A DNA stretch of 64,000 nucleotides from Rhodospirillaceae bacterium (GTDB lineage Bacteria; Pseudomonadota; Alphaproteobacteria; Dongiales; Dongiaceae). The notes under the pieces are model-generated. The model saw only the letters and a list, made by a program, of their open reading frames with translations, had not been told where the DNA came from and searched no databases. The DNA lies in the NCBI GenBank assembly GCA_016712715.1, contig JADJQM010000003.1, positions 434,001 through 498,000 of the forward strand, given 5' to 3'. A program made the translations under genes and the position numbers. Of the stretch, positions 45,072-54,429 are shown piece by piece. The first letter of the stretch is position 1. The number at the start of each line of letters is the position of its first letter.

Positions 45072-46100
45072 TCACGCAAACCAGGTGTCGGACAGGCGAT
45101 ACCCCTCCGGGAATGGATCTTCCGGATCGACCCCGTAATGACTGACGCCCGTCAGCCAAGCGCGGCCCGACACTTCCGGGATGACCGCGGGCACGGCACC
45201 GGACCTGGTCGTTTCCAGGATGCGGCAATCGAACACCGTGTCGAGGATCGAGGTGTGGCGGAATTTCTCGCCCACCGCGAGCTCACCGCGCGCATGGAGC
45301 AGCGCCATCCGCGCCGAGGTGCCCGTTCCGCAGGGACAGCGGTCGAGCCGCCCCGGTGAGACGACGACTGCATTCTTCGAAGTCTTGACGCCGTCAATCA
45401 CCTCCATCGGTCCGGCGAATTCGGTCTGGTTGATCGTGTGGATCTCCGGATTCTCCGGGTGCACCGAGGGCAATTGCACGGCCGCCGCCGCCTTGATCCG
45501 CTCACCGAGGCCGATGAGGTCGCGCGCCTCGTCCCGCGCCAGCGTCACGCCAACATCCTGCGCATTGATGATGCAATAGATCATGCCGCCATAGGCGACA
45601 TCGACACGAAAGCTGCCCAATCCCGCGACCTCGATCATCCTGTCTCGGTGCATGACGAAGGACGGGATGTTGCGGAACGAGACGCGGCGGCATTTGCCGT
45701 TGACGCAGTCCGCCCGCACCTCGACCAGCCCGGCCGGCGTATCGACCCGCACGATCGTCTCCGGCTCGCGCATGGGAATGATGCCGGCCTCCAGCGCCAC
45801 CGTCACCGTACAGATGAGGTTGGAGCCCGACATCGGCACGAAGTAATCAGATTCCATCACGATCATGCCGATGTCGGCATCCTCGCGGATAGGCGGCGTG
45901 ATGAGATTGACCGCGGCGTTGACACTGCCGCGCGGATCGAACAGCAGCATGTTGCGCAGCCAGGCACTGTCGCGCTCCAGATTCACCATGCGCTCGAACA
46001 TCGACCGTCCCTTGGGCGGCAGCACGCCGCCGGTGATGACGCGGCCGACCTCGCCTTCCGCATGGGCGCCGACAACGGTGATGACACGGTCCAGTTTCAT
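45072..46100 (-). CDS. proline racemase superfamily enzyme (hydroxyproline epimerase/dehydratase type)
   Basis: 342 residues. The first catalytic position, Cys in proline racemase (MCGHG), is Ser91 here (PMSGSNL); the second, Cys257, is kept in DRCPCGTGTSA. This Ser/Cys pattern occurs in superfamily members reported as 4-hydroxyproline epimerases or trans-3-hydroxyproline dehydratases, not proline racemases. It lies 64 bases after the GntR regulator and closes the operon that contains DapA-like and aldehyde dehydrogenase genes. Exact activity cannot be decided from sequence. Confidence 0.88.
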   Translation of the reverse strand: MKLDRVITVVGAHAEGEVGRVITGGVLPPKGRSMFERMVNLERDSAWLRNMLLFDPRGSVNAAVNLITPPIREDADIGMIVMESDYFVPMSGSNLICTVTVALEAGIIPMREPETIVRVDTPAGLVEVRADCVNGKCRRVSFRNIPSFVMHRDRMIEVAGLGSFRVDVAYGGMIYCIINAQDVGVTLARDEARDLIGLGERIKAAAAVQLPSVHPENPEIHTINQTEFAGPMEVIDGVKTSKNAVVVSPGRLDRCPCGTGTSARMALLHARGELAVGEKFRHTSILDTVFDCRILETTRSGAVPAVIPEVSGRAWLTGVSHYGVDPEDPFPEGYRLSDTWFA

Positions 46101-46164
46101 GGTGCGACCCTTTGAGATCAGTGATGGGCGGCCGCCGACACGGCCGAATGGACGAGCGACCGCG

Positions 46165-46860
46165 TCAGGCCGGGCGGCCGACCCAGGCGTTCTGCTTCAG
46201 GCCGGAAATGACATCGTCCCGCGCCTCGGAGATATGCTTCTTGAGCAGCCGGCTGGCACCCGTCACATCGCGCGCGGCATAGGCATCCATCAGCGCGTTG
46301 TGATCGTCCATGGCGCGGGCCTGGGCTGACTTCGCATCGATCTGCAAACGCAGATATCGATCGGCGGAACTGTAGAGAGACTGCAACACAGCGAGGGTCC
46401 GTGGCCGGTTGGCCGGCAGCGACATCGCCGTGTGCAGCGCCCAGTTCAACCGGCTGAGCTCCGCCGGCTGCGCACCGGCGGCCAGCGCGGTCTCGTATTC
46501 GGCCAAGGCCACGCGCACCTTCGCAATGTCCTCAGCCGTCGCCTTCTCGATCGCGCGCTTGAGCATGAAGGGCTCCAGCAGCAGGCGCGAATCGAAAATG
46601 TCGACCGCGTCATCGATGGTGAGCGACGCCACCACGGCACCGCGATGGGTGTGGATGACCAGCAACCCCTCACCTTCGAGCTGGACCAACGCCTCGCGCA
46701 CGGGGATACGGCTGACGCCGAGTTCGGCCCCCACCGCTTCCTGGCGGATCTGATGCCCGCCCGGATAGATACCGGACACGATCCGCTGCCGGATCGTGTC
46801 GGCCACCGACGATGTCACGGTGTTGCGTTTGACGCCCGGTTCTGCCGCTGGCCTAGCCAT
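46165..46860 (-). CDS. GntR-family regulator, FCD domain
   Basis: 231 residues. An N-terminal winged helix (QEAVGAELGVSRIPVREALVQL at about 40-61) and a C-terminal FCD ligand-binding domain with the usual metal-site His/Asp positions (DSRLLLEP, H.AM, H..L). It lies between the ABC importer ATPase and the proline-racemase-like gene and probably represses this whole catabolic set. A TTGGAT-type site lies at 46889-46903 just before its start, as at 51063 and 56917. Confidence 0.9.
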   Translation of the reverse strand: MARPAAEPGVKRNTVTSSVADTIRQRIVSGIYPGGHQIRQEAVGAELGVSRIPVREALVQLEGEGLLVIHTHRGAVVASLTIDDAVDIFDSRLLLEPFMLKRAIEKATAEDIAKVRVALAEYETALAAGAQPAELSRLNWALHTAMSLPANRPRTLAVLQSLYSSADRYLRLQIDAKSAQARAMDDHNALMDAYAARDVTGASRLLKKHISEARDDVISGLKQNAWVGRPA

Positions 46861-46888
46861 TCCTCGACTCGCTGCAATGATCGCGCAA

Positions 46889-46903
46889 ATTGGATATTGG
46901 AGT
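46889..46903. promoter_or_regulatory. candidate GntR operator before gntR
   Basis: ATTGGATATTGGAGT, containing TTGGATA. It lies 29-43 bp upstream of the GntR start. Confidence 0.45.
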
Positions 46904-46958
46904 CATTATTGCCATCATAACCCCATGTTTCGCAAGGATCACCGATCACACCAAGGCG

Positions 46959-48044
46959 TCATGCAACCGGCAGGACCGTGACACTTTCAGCATCCCAGAA
47001 AACCTGCGTCGTCTCGCCCACATGGGGCAGCCTGGCACGCGGCGAGCGCTGCACCTGGACCCGCATGCGCGAGCCGTCGGCGAGGCGCATCGCATAGAAC
47101 GACCGGCTGCCGGTGAAGACGACATCCTCGATGACACCGCTGGCCGATTGCCGGCGCGCATCCTGGCCCTGGTCGAACGACACGGCTTCCGGCCGCAGCG
47201 AGACGGCGACCTTCGCGGTAGCGCCGGCACTCATCGATTCGCTGGACAGGAATCGCCCCGCCCCCGTCTCGACCAGCGTGCCGTGCCCGTCGGACGAGAC
47301 GACCCGCCCTTCAAAGATGTTGATCTCGCCCAGGAACTTCGCCGCGAACAGCGATTTGGGTTTCGCATACATCTGCTCCGGCCGGTCGATCTGCACAATG
47401 CGCCCCTTCTCCATCAGCACCACGCGGTCGGACAGGATCATCGCCTCATCCTGGTCATGGGTGACGTAAACGAAGGTAGCGCGTGTCTCGGCATGGATGC
47501 GCTTCATCTCGGCCAACATATGCTGTCGGATCTTGAGATCGAGCGCTGCCAGGGGCTCGTCCAGCAGCAGCACCTTAGGCTCATTGACCAGAGCGCGCCC
47601 CAGCGCCACGCGCTGGCACTGTCCGCCGCTCAGTTCGTCGATATAGCGATTGGCAAAGCTCTCCAACTGCACGATCTGCAGCATGCGCTGCACGCGGGCG
47701 CGCATTTCGTCCCGCGCCATGCCTTTGACCTTGAGGCCGAAGGCGATGTTCTCGAACACGTCGAGATGCGGGAACAGCGCATAGCGTTGGAACACCATGT
47801 TGACCGGCCGCCGCTCGGGTGGCAGATCGGCCACATCCTGGCCGTCGATGCGAATGATCCCGCCGCTCAGGTTTTCGAAACCGGCGATGAGCCGCATCAG
47901 GGTCGTCTTGCCGCAACCGCTCGGCCCCAGCAGCGTGATGATCTCGCCCGGCATGATGGCAAGATCGATATCGTGCAGCGCCTGGAACGACCCGAAGCGT
48001 TTCTGGCCGCCGGAAATCTCGATGATCGGAATCTGTGCGGTCAT
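46959..48044 (-). CDS. spermidine/putrescine-type ABC transporter ATPase (PotA-like)
   Basis: 361 residues. Nucleotide-binding domain with Walker A GPSGCGKTT, signature LSGGQCQRVALGRAL and DEPLAALD, then a TOBE regulatory domain from about residue 280. It drives the importer formed by the two permeases and the binding protein upstream. The solute is probably an amino-acid-related compound rather than a polyamine, given the neighbouring enzymes, but this is inference. Confidence 0.94.
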   Translation of the reverse strand: MTAQIPIIEISGGQKRFGSFQALHDIDLAIMPGEIITLLGPSGCGKTTLMRLIAGFENLSGGIIRIDGQDVADLPPERRPVNMVFQRYALFPHLDVFENIAFGLKVKGMARDEMRARVQRMLQIVQLESFANRYIDELSGGQCQRVALGRALVNEPKVLLLDEPLAALDLKIRQHMLAEMKRIHAETRATFVYVTHDQDEAMILSDRVVLMEKGRIVQIDRPEQMYAKPKSLFAAKFLGEINIFEGRVVSSDGHGTLVETGAGRFLSSESMSAGATAKVAVSLRPEAVSFDQGQDARRQSASGVIEDVVFTGSRSFYAMRLADGSRMRVQVQRSPRARLPHVGETTQVFWDAESVTVLPVA

Positions 48045-48055
48045 GTCGCTTTCCT

Positions 48056-48847
48056 TCAGGAATCGGTGCGGTCGGTGATGGCTGCGTTCCGGCGCAACCT
48101 TCCCACCATCCAGGCACCCAGCAGGATGAGGATCGAAAACAGCAGGGCGAGAGTCGAAATCGCGTTGATGAGCGGCGTCACGGTCCGGCGCATCATCGAC
48201 CAGATATACATGGGCAAGGTCGTCTCGGTGCCGGACACGAAGGAGGTCAGCACGAATTCATCGAACGAGATGGCGAGCGCCAGGATCGCACAGGAGACCA
48301 GCGTGGGTGCAATCAACGGCAGGGTGACCCGGGCAAAGGTCTGCGACTGTGTGGCGCCGAGATCCCGCGCCGCTTCCTCCAGCGACGGGTCGAACAGCGT
48401 CAGACGCGCCTTCATCGCGACCACCAGGATCGGCAGGGTCAGCAGCACATGGGAAATGACGATGGTGACCGCGGACAGCGAGATGCCGAGTTCGGCAAAC
48501 ATCACCAGCAGTGCCACACCCAGGAACAGGCCCGGCAGCGCGATCGGCGTGATCGACAGCAATTCAAGAACGGCCCGTCCACGGCGCTTCAGGCGCAGCC
48601 AGGCAAGCGAGGCGCCGGTGCCCAATATCAATGTCACCACCGCCGTCCAGAGCGCGATCCACATGCTCTTGACGAGCGCCGAGCCCAGCTGAGCGTCGGA
48701 AAATACCTGGACATACCAGCGCAGGCTGAACCCGGCGAAGGGGAAGGACAGCGACGGCGTCGCGTTGAAGCTGAACAACACGATGATCAGCAGCGGCGCC
48801 AGCAGGAAGGCGAGTGTCGCAAACACCACGATGCGCAACAGGATCAT
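48056..48847 (-). CDS. PotC-like ABC transporter permease
   Basis: 263 residues, six helices and the EAA loop (EEAARDLGATQSQTF) of the inner-membrane binding-protein-dependent type. Start at 48847 overlaps the preceding permease stop by four bases (ATGA); a longer frame to 48979 lies in that gene. Pairs with the PotB-like permease. Confidence 0.92.
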   Translation of the reverse strand: MILLRIVVFATLAFLLAPLLIIVLFSFNATPSLSFPFAGFSLRWYVQVFSDAQLGSALVKSMWIALWTAVVTLILGTGASLAWLRLKRRGRAVLELLSITPIALPGLFLGVALLVMFAELGISLSAVTIVISHVLLTLPILVVAMKARLTLFDPSLEEAARDLGATQSQTFARVTLPLIAPTLVSCAILALAISFDEFVLTSFVSGTETTLPMYIWSMMRRTVTPLINAISTLALLFSILILLGAWMVGRLRRNAAITDRTDS

Positions 48848-49785
48848 GACACGACCTTCTGTGTCGCCAAGGTCCGCTGTTCCGCATGCTGCGTCACCGG
48901 CGCCTGCTTCGGTGCGCGCTTCTCCAGCGGCCGTCTTTTGACAGACAGCCCGGTCAGCCGGCACAGATAGAGGATGCACAGATAGACGCCGATTGACACC
49001 AGGAACATCAGGAATGCCTGTGCTGCCCCCAGCGGCCAGTTACCGGTCTTGCGGAACTGATCGGCGATGAGCAGGCCGGTGGTCTGGCCGGAGGCGCCAC
49101 CCAGCATCTGCGGCGTCACGTAATCCCCCGCCACCAGGATGAAGGTCAGCATGAATGCGCCGATCAAACCGTTGACCGCATTGGGCGCGATCACCCGGAA
49201 GAAGGCGCCGAGGAACGAAGTACCCAAATCGCGGGCGGCGTCGATCAGATCCTTCTTGATCTCGCTCAGGGTCGAGACCACCAGCAGGATCGAGAACGGC
49301 AGATAGATATGGATGAGCGTGATGGCAACGGCGAAGGGGCTGAACAGGAACGCACTCACCGGCGTGTCGATGATGCCCGTCTGCAGCAGCACGGTATTGA
49401 TCAGCCCGTTGGTGCCCAGCAACGTACGCCAGGCATAGATCCGCACCAGATAGCTGGAAAACCAAGTGATGAGGATCGCATAAAGAATGATCCGCGACTT
49501 GCTGACATAGGCCAGGTAATAGGCCACCGGAATGGAGAGCAGCAGGGTCACCGTGGCCGTCACCAGTCCGATGACGATTGCGTTCCACGTCACCTTCAGG
49601 AACAGCGGCGAGGTGACCGAATTGATATAGTTGGTGAAGACGAAATCCGGCGTGATCTTGAACGAGGCCGAGGTCCAGAAGCTGTAGACGAACAGCAGCA
49701 GTCCCGGAATGACGAAGAACAGCAGCATGTACAGCACAGCTGGCGCCGCCAGAAAACTACCGATGCGATGTGCAGAATGCCGCAA
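48844..49785 (-). CDS. PotB-like ABC transporter permease
   Basis: 313 residues, six helices, EAA-like loop IDAARDLGTSFLGAFFRV. First permease of the polyamine-type importer. Its start lies 86 bases after the binding-protein stop, with a hairpin in between. Confidence 0.92.
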   Translation of the reverse strand: MRHSAHRIGSFLAAPAVLYMLLFFVIPGLLLFVYSFWTSASFKITPDFVFTNYINSVTSPLFLKVTWNAIVIGLVTATVTLLLSIPVAYYLAYVSKSRIILYAILITWFSSYLVRIYAWRTLLGTNGLINTVLLQTGIIDTPVSAFLFSPFAVAITLIHIYLPFSILLVVSTLSEIKKDLIDAARDLGTSFLGAFFRVIAPNAVNGLIGAFMLTFILVAGDYVTPQMLGGASGQTTGLLIADQFRKTGNWPLGAAQAFLMFLVSIGVYLCILYLCRLTGLSVKRRPLEKRAPKQAPVTQHAEQRTLATQKVVS

Positions 49786-49822
49786 GTGTCTTTGCCTTCA
49801 AATTGTGTGACCATGCAACGGA

Positions 49823-49841
49823 CCGCCGGCATCGCCGGCGG
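49823..49841. repeat. 7-bp stem-loop after binding-protein gene
   Basis: CCGCCGG-CATCG-CCGGCGG, a perfect 7-bp stem with a 5-base loop, in the 86-base gap between the binding protein and the first permease. A likely mRNA-stability element, like the hairpin at 39749-39780. Confidence 0.7.
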
Positions 49842-49871
49842 CCCCTCGCATCTTATCGCAGTTGCCAGAGG

Positions 49872-51005
49872 TTACATCCCGGCTTTGAAACCTTGCCAGG
49901 CCTGTATCCAGTCGTCATAGGTCGCATGCGTCCCGTCGCTTTCCAGCGGCGGAATGCCCGGCAGACCGGCCGCGAACATGGCATCGATCTGGGAATAGTC
50001 GATCCGCTTCTGCGATTTCTCATCCATCAGCGCGACCGCCTTCTTGGAGACCGGCGCCTGCACGACAGCCATCGCCACCTTGGCCTGGACTTCCGGGCTG
50101 AGCGCCTCGTTCATGAAGGCCTGCGCGGTTTCGACATTGTCGGCCGAGATCGGCAGGAACCAGGCGTCGACCCACAGCACCGGCCCTTCTTTCGGAATGG
50201 CCATCTCCAGCGTAACACCCTGTGCCACGGTCTGGTTCAGGATGGAGGGATCGGCGCACAGAACGGCCACGACCTCGCCCGACACCATGAAGTTGACGAG
50301 ATCGCCCTGGTTGAGCGCGATCAGACGGGCCTGGTCGCGGTATTTGGTGAGCTCGGTAAAGGCAGCGCTCAGCTCGTCCTTGGTCAGCAACGGATATTTG
50401 TCGCCCAGCCCCGCAACACGCGCCGCAACCGGCCAGGTGCTGACCGTATCGTCCATGATGGCGATCTTGCCCTTGAATTTTGGGTCGAGCAGGTCGGTGT
50501 AGGATTTCGGTGCTTCGGTTGCCGTCGGATTATAGAGGATGGTGTTGAAACCCCACAGATACGGCGCCCCCCACAGCTTTCCGTCGGAGAACCAAGTCGG
50601 CTTGTTGTAGAACACATCGAACAGATTATCGGGGTTGTAGTTCGGCACCTTCGAGGCGTCGATCGGCTTCACGATCTTCATCGTCTTGATATAGAGGTCG
50701 CTATAGGCCTGATTGTATTCAGCAAGATCGATCGGCGGCGGATTACCGGCGATGAACTTGGTCTGCACATCATCCTGCACGGCGATCGATGTCGAGGTGA
50801 CGGTGACGCCGTTCGCTTCGCGCCAGGCCGCAAGCTCGTTGGTGAGGTCATAGCCTTCCCACGCCATCACCTGCAATTCGCCACCGACGGCCGCCTGTGC
50901 CGGCGTCGAGAACAGGCGACCGAAAAAGACGCCCGATGCCAGACCCGTCATGCCCAGCACGGCATGGCGCCGCGACAGATTCAGTCCTTGGTTTTCTTTG
51001 GTCAT
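49872..51005 (-). CDS. polyamine-type ABC substrate-binding protein with twin-arginine signal
   Basis: 377 residues. Residues 1-38 look like a Tat signal (SRRHAVLGMTG, cleavage near AQA-AV), then a PotD/PotF-like binding fold (GGELQVMAWEGY to GIPPLESDGT). Its gene precedes the permeases and ATPase and has a TTGGAT-type inverted repeat at 51063-51080 before its start, so it can be transcribed from its own promoter. The ligand is unknown. Confidence 0.93.
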   Translation of the reverse strand: MTKENQGLNLSRRHAVLGMTGLASGVFFGRLFSTPAQAAVGGELQVMAWEGYDLTNELAAWREANGVTVTSTSIAVQDDVQTKFIAGNPPPIDLAEYNQAYSDLYIKTMKIVKPIDASKVPNYNPDNLFDVFYNKPTWFSDGKLWGAPYLWGFNTILYNPTATEAPKSYTDLLDPKFKGKIAIMDDTVSTWPVAARVAGLGDKYPLLTKDELSAAFTELTKYRDQARLIALNQGDLVNFMVSGEVVAVLCADPSILNQTVAQGVTLEMAIPKEGPVLWVDAWFLPISADNVETAQAFMNEALSPEVQAKVAMAVVQAPVSKKAVALMDEKSQKRIDYSQIDAMFAAGLPGIPPLESDGTHATYDDWIQAWQGFKAGM

Positions 51006-51062
51006 AACTCACCTCCCTCTTTTCATGATGTGACTTGAAACGCGGTTCTTGGGTAAGTTTCA

Positions 51063-51080
51063 TATCCAGTATATTGGATA
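51063..51080. promoter_or_regulatory. candidate GntR operator before the ABC importer genes
   Basis: TATCCA-GTATAT-TGGATA, a perfect 6-bp inverted repeat 58-75 bp upstream of the binding-protein start. It shares TTGGATA with the site before gntR. Confidence 0.65.
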
Positions 51081-51174
51081 CAATAACAAAGCCGAGTCAA
51101 TCCCGATGGGTTATCTTGGCGTCGATTCCCGAAACGTCTAACTCCTTGTTAACATGCCACTATGTCGGAAGCGC

Positions 51175-52827
51175 CTAGCTTCTGACGACGACGCCCTGGT
51201 CGGCATAGTCCAACGAAATTGCCGCCATCGCGGGCCGCCCGCGCACCGCATCCGACAGCTTCTCGGCGATCATCGTCGTCGGGCAATGCAGGTTGCCGCT
51301 GGTGATCCGCGGCATGATCGACGCATCGATCACGCGTAAGGCTTCCACGCCGTTGACCTTCCCCGCCGCATCGACCACCGACAGATCGTCCGCACCCATC
51401 CGGCAACTAGCGCAAGGGTGATACTGCGTGCCCACATTCGCCTTCAGCCAGGCCAGTACCTCAGCATCAGTTTGCTTGCGCAGGCCGGGATTGAGCGCTT
51501 CACCGCGCATGTCGTCCCAGCCGCGCTGCTGGATGATCTCGTCGGTATGCCGCACGCCGTCGATGAGTTGGCGCTGATCGCGCGGGTCGGAAAGATAGTT
51601 CACGACGATCCTGGGCAGGATGCGCGGGTCGGCGGATTTCAGTGTGACGGCGCCTTTGCTGTGCGGCCGCATCAGGCAGGTCTGGTATTGGAAACCTTCC
51701 TCGATATTGACCTTGCCATGCATCAGCTCCCCCAGCATCGGCAGAAATTCGTGCTGAATGTTGGCATAGTCCATATCGGCGCTGCTTTTGAAGAAGGTGC
51801 CGACCTCCCACAGATTGGTGATGCCGAGGCCGGAACGCAGGAACATCCATTGCGCACCGATCAGGCCCATCTTCAGCATGTTGAGATTCATGGCCGGCGA
51901 AATGCCGGAACGCGATCCGCGATAGCGCACCGACACCGCACAATGGTCCTCGAGGCCCTGCCCGACACCCGGCACATCCGCCACGCAGGCGATGTTTTGC
52001 TCAGCCAGGTCGGCCCGCGCGCCTATGCCCGACAGCAACAGCAGATGCGGCGAATTGAACGCACCTCCGCACAGGATGACTTCGCGGTCGGCCTCGACAT
52101 GATGCTTCGTGCCGTCGACCTCGTATTCGACGCCCACAGCGCGCTTGCCGTCAAAGGTGACCCGGTGGACCAGCGTGTTCAGCTTCAGCTCGACATTGCC
52201 TTTCTTTAGCGCAGGCCGCAGATAGGCGCGGCCACCGCTCGCCCGGATCCCGTTGTCGATATTGGCCTGGTAGATGTGCACACCTTCCTGGCGGAAGGCG
52301 TTGTAATCAGGATTGAGCGCATGCCCCGCCTGCTGGCCGGCTTCGAGAAAGGCCTGAAACACCGGCAGATCGCCCTTGAGCGTGGTGATGCCCATCGGTC
52401 CCTCGCCGCCGCGATAGGCGGTTTCGCCGCCGTCATAGCGCTCGAGTTTCTTGAAGTAGGGCAGGCAATGGGCATAGGACCAATCGGGCAGCCCCTGCGC
52501 CGCCCAATTGTCGAAGTCGCGCGGATTGCCGCGCACATAGACCATGCCGTTGAGCGAGCCGGACCCGCCCAGCATGCGGCCGCGCAGGTGGATCATCGTC
52601 CGGCCATCGAGCGCTGCTTCCGGCCCGGTCTCGAAATTCCACACGCGCTTGGCATCGGTCAGCGGATAGGACATCGCTGCCGGCATGCGCACATAGATCG
52701 AATTGTCGCTCGGTCCCGCCTCCAGCACCAGCACGCGTGTGTTGCAGTCTTCACCGAGCCGTGCCGCGACGACCGATCCGGCCGCACCTGATCCGACGAT
52801 CACATAGTCATAGGCCTTGCGGGTCAT
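51175..52827 (-). CDS. GMC-family FAD oxidoreductase (choline dehydrogenase-like)
   Basis: 550 residues. FAD-binding GSGAAGSVVAARL at residues 12-24, GMC signatures (GRMLGGSGSLNGMVYVRG; CGGAFNSPHLLLLSGIG) and the C-terminal catalytic pair His in QYHPCASCRMG and His in GNLHCPTTMIAEK. Choline dehydrogenases and oxidases have Asn at the second position, so the His/His pair suggests another alcohol substrate. Its start overlaps the Gfo/Idh gene stop by four bases. Confidence 0.9.
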   Translation of the reverse strand: MTRKAYDYVIVGSGAAGSVVAARLGEDCNTRVLVLEAGPSDNSIYVRMPAAMSYPLTDAKRVWNFETGPEAALDGRTMIHLRGRMLGGSGSLNGMVYVRGNPRDFDNWAAQGLPDWSYAHCLPYFKKLERYDGGETAYRGGEGPMGITTLKGDLPVFQAFLEAGQQAGHALNPDYNAFRQEGVHIYQANIDNGIRASGGRAYLRPALKKGNVELKLNTLVHRVTFDGKRAVGVEYEVDGTKHHVEADREVILCGGAFNSPHLLLLSGIGARADLAEQNIACVADVPGVGQGLEDHCAVSVRYRGSRSGISPAMNLNMLKMGLIGAQWMFLRSGLGITNLWEVGTFFKSSADMDYANIQHEFLPMLGELMHGKVNIEEGFQYQTCLMRPHSKGAVTLKSADPRILPRIVVNYLSDPRDQRQLIDGVRHTDEIIQQRGWDDMRGEALNPGLRKQTDAEVLAWLKANVGTQYHPCASCRMGADDLSVVDAAGKVNGVEALRVIDASIMPRITSGNLHCPTTMIAEKLSDAVRGRPAMAAISLDYADQGVVVRS

Positions 52828-53861
52828 GTGCGCACCCCGCTCGCAAATTGCGGAACCGCAACCTTCTGTCCCGTGCGGCAGGATTCACGCACGGCCAAGG
52901 CCGTCGCCAGCGATCGTACGCCATCCCAGCCTGTGGCCGTCGGCGAACCGCCATCCAGCACCGCCGCGTTGAACTGCGAAACCGTGCCTTCGTAGAGATT
53001 GACCGGTGTCACCGGGATCTCCGTCATCTCCTTGCCACGCCGCAGATAGACGTGACCCGACGGCGCCTCGTCCATGATCCCGCGGCCATAGATACCGCCC
53101 TCTGAACCATGGATCTCCAGCGCCGTTTCATGATGGGCGAAGGCATAGCCTTCATGGGAATAGGCGATGAGATCGTTCTCGAACCTGATGACTGATTGCG
53201 TCTGGTCCTCGACCCCGTTCTGGCCGATCAGGCTCGACGCCTTCATCGACATCACCTCCTGCGGTTCGAGGCCGAGCGCAAAGCGCAGCGCATCGACATT
53301 GTGGACGGTGAGGTCATAGATGACACCACCCTGGCTCGGATCCGTCGTGCGCCAGGTCTGCAGTTCCACCGGCAGATATTCGCAATACATCGCGCGGGCC
53401 GCCAGCGGCTTGCCGATGGCCCCGCTCTTCACCAGATCGCGGATCGCGATATGCGTCGCCGCCGCGCGCATGTGATGGTTGGTTGCCATGACAACGCCGG
53501 CCTTTTCGCAGGCCACCGCCATCTCGATCGCCTCGTCGAGTTCGAGGCTGAGCGGCTTCTCGCACAGCACATGCTTGCCGGCGGCAGCTGCTGCCACCGC
53601 GATCTCCCGGTGCCGGGCATTCGCGGTCGAGATATAGACCGCGTCCACCCCGGCATCGTCCCAGACGCCCTCAAGGGACGTCACGACCTTCGGGATGCCG
53701 AATGCCTGGGCGAAGTCCTCGCCCCGCGCCTGGTCGCGGCTCATCAGGCTGACCAACTCGCCCCGGTTGCTCGCCTTGATGGCGCCGGCGACCCAGGATC
53801 GAGCGATCTGGCTCGCCCCGATGATCGCCCAGCGGACCGAGTTTCGGCTGTTGCTAGTCAT
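52824..53861 (-). CDS. Gfo/Idh/MocA-family oxidoreductase
   Basis: 345 residues. NAD(P)-binding N-terminal fold (AIIGASQIARSW) and the LCEKPLSL motif that holds the catalytic Lys; a C-terminal alpha/beta domain with GVIYDLTVHNVDALR. Such enzymes act on sugars, inositols or imino compounds. The start at 53861 (MTSNSRNS) overlaps the DUF1349 gene end by 8 bases. Followed with four-base overlap by the GMC gene. Confidence 0.9.
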   Translation of the reverse strand: MTSNSRNSVRWAIIGASQIARSWVAGAIKASNRGELVSLMSRDQARGEDFAQAFGIPKVVTSLEGVWDDAGVDAVYISTANARHREIAVAAAAAGKHVLCEKPLSLELDEAIEMAVACEKAGVVMATNHHMRAAATHIAIRDLVKSGAIGKPLAARAMYCEYLPVELQTWRTTDPSQGGVIYDLTVHNVDALRFALGLEPQEVMSMKASSLIGQNGVEDQTQSVIRFENDLIAYSHEGYAFAHHETALEIHGSEGGIYGRGIMDEAPSGHVYLRRGKEMTEIPVTPVNLYEGTVSQFNAAVLDGGSPTATGWDGVRSLATALAVRESCRTGQKVAVPQFASGVRT

Positions 53862-54429
53862 GCAATTGCCTTGCGATCGCCGCGCCGACAATCAGGTTCC
53901 TGAACAACACTTCGAAGCCTTCCCGCTCCGGCGAGCAGCACATGATGCCCACCTGGATCGTCTCCCGCGGCGGCAAATAACCCAGCCGCGCGATCTTCCA
54001 AGCGCCCTCGGAATCGACATATTGGACCCGGATGGATTCGGCATGACGGGTCAGCCGAATCCGGATTCCTGATGGATTTACAGGGCATTGGAACAGCGAC
54101 CAATCCGACTGGCCATTGGTGATCACGACCGACAGATGGAGCGCACCGTCGGTGAACTCGACCCCCGTCTTGACCCAATGCGTCTCATCCAACCGCGCCA
54201 TCAGGCCCGCCTGGTCATAGAGATGGTCGTACTGCCCCACCACCGTGACCTCGGCCGAGAAATCGCCTGTCACAGTTTTGTGCAGAAAGTGACCGCTGTG
54301 CCGTTGAAATCCATAGAACGTCTTGTGCCAGAAATCGGTCGCATTCTTGGTGCGGACGAACAGATCCTCGCCACGCAGCTCGCTGTGCAGCGGTGGGTTG
54401 AGCCAGGTGAGATCGGCAAAATTGGTCAT
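53854..54429 (-). CDS. DUF1349 (concanavalin-like) protein
   Basis: 191 residues, beta-sandwich fold of the DUF1349 type: the opening LTWLNPPLHSEL, the DFWHKTFYGFQRHSGH strand and the GLMARLDETHWVKTGVEF block. Its ATG shares one base with the aldehyde dehydrogenase stop. Related proteins occur in sugar utilisation operons and may bind carbohydrate; no catalytic residues are recognised. Confidence 0.85.
   Translation of the reverse strand: MTNFADLTWLNPPLHSELRGEDLFVRTKNATDFWHKTFYGFQRHSGHFLHKTVTGDFSAEVTVVGQYDHLYDQAGLMARLDETHWVKTGVEFTDGALHLSVVITNGQSDWSLFQCPVNPSGIRIRLTRHAESIRVQYVDSEGAWKIARLGYLPPRETIQVGIMCCSPEREGFEVLFRNLIVGAAIARQLHD

Noticed and set aside
46890..48692. 600-codon plus-strand open frame
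   Set aside because: Antisense of the PotA- and PotC-like genes.
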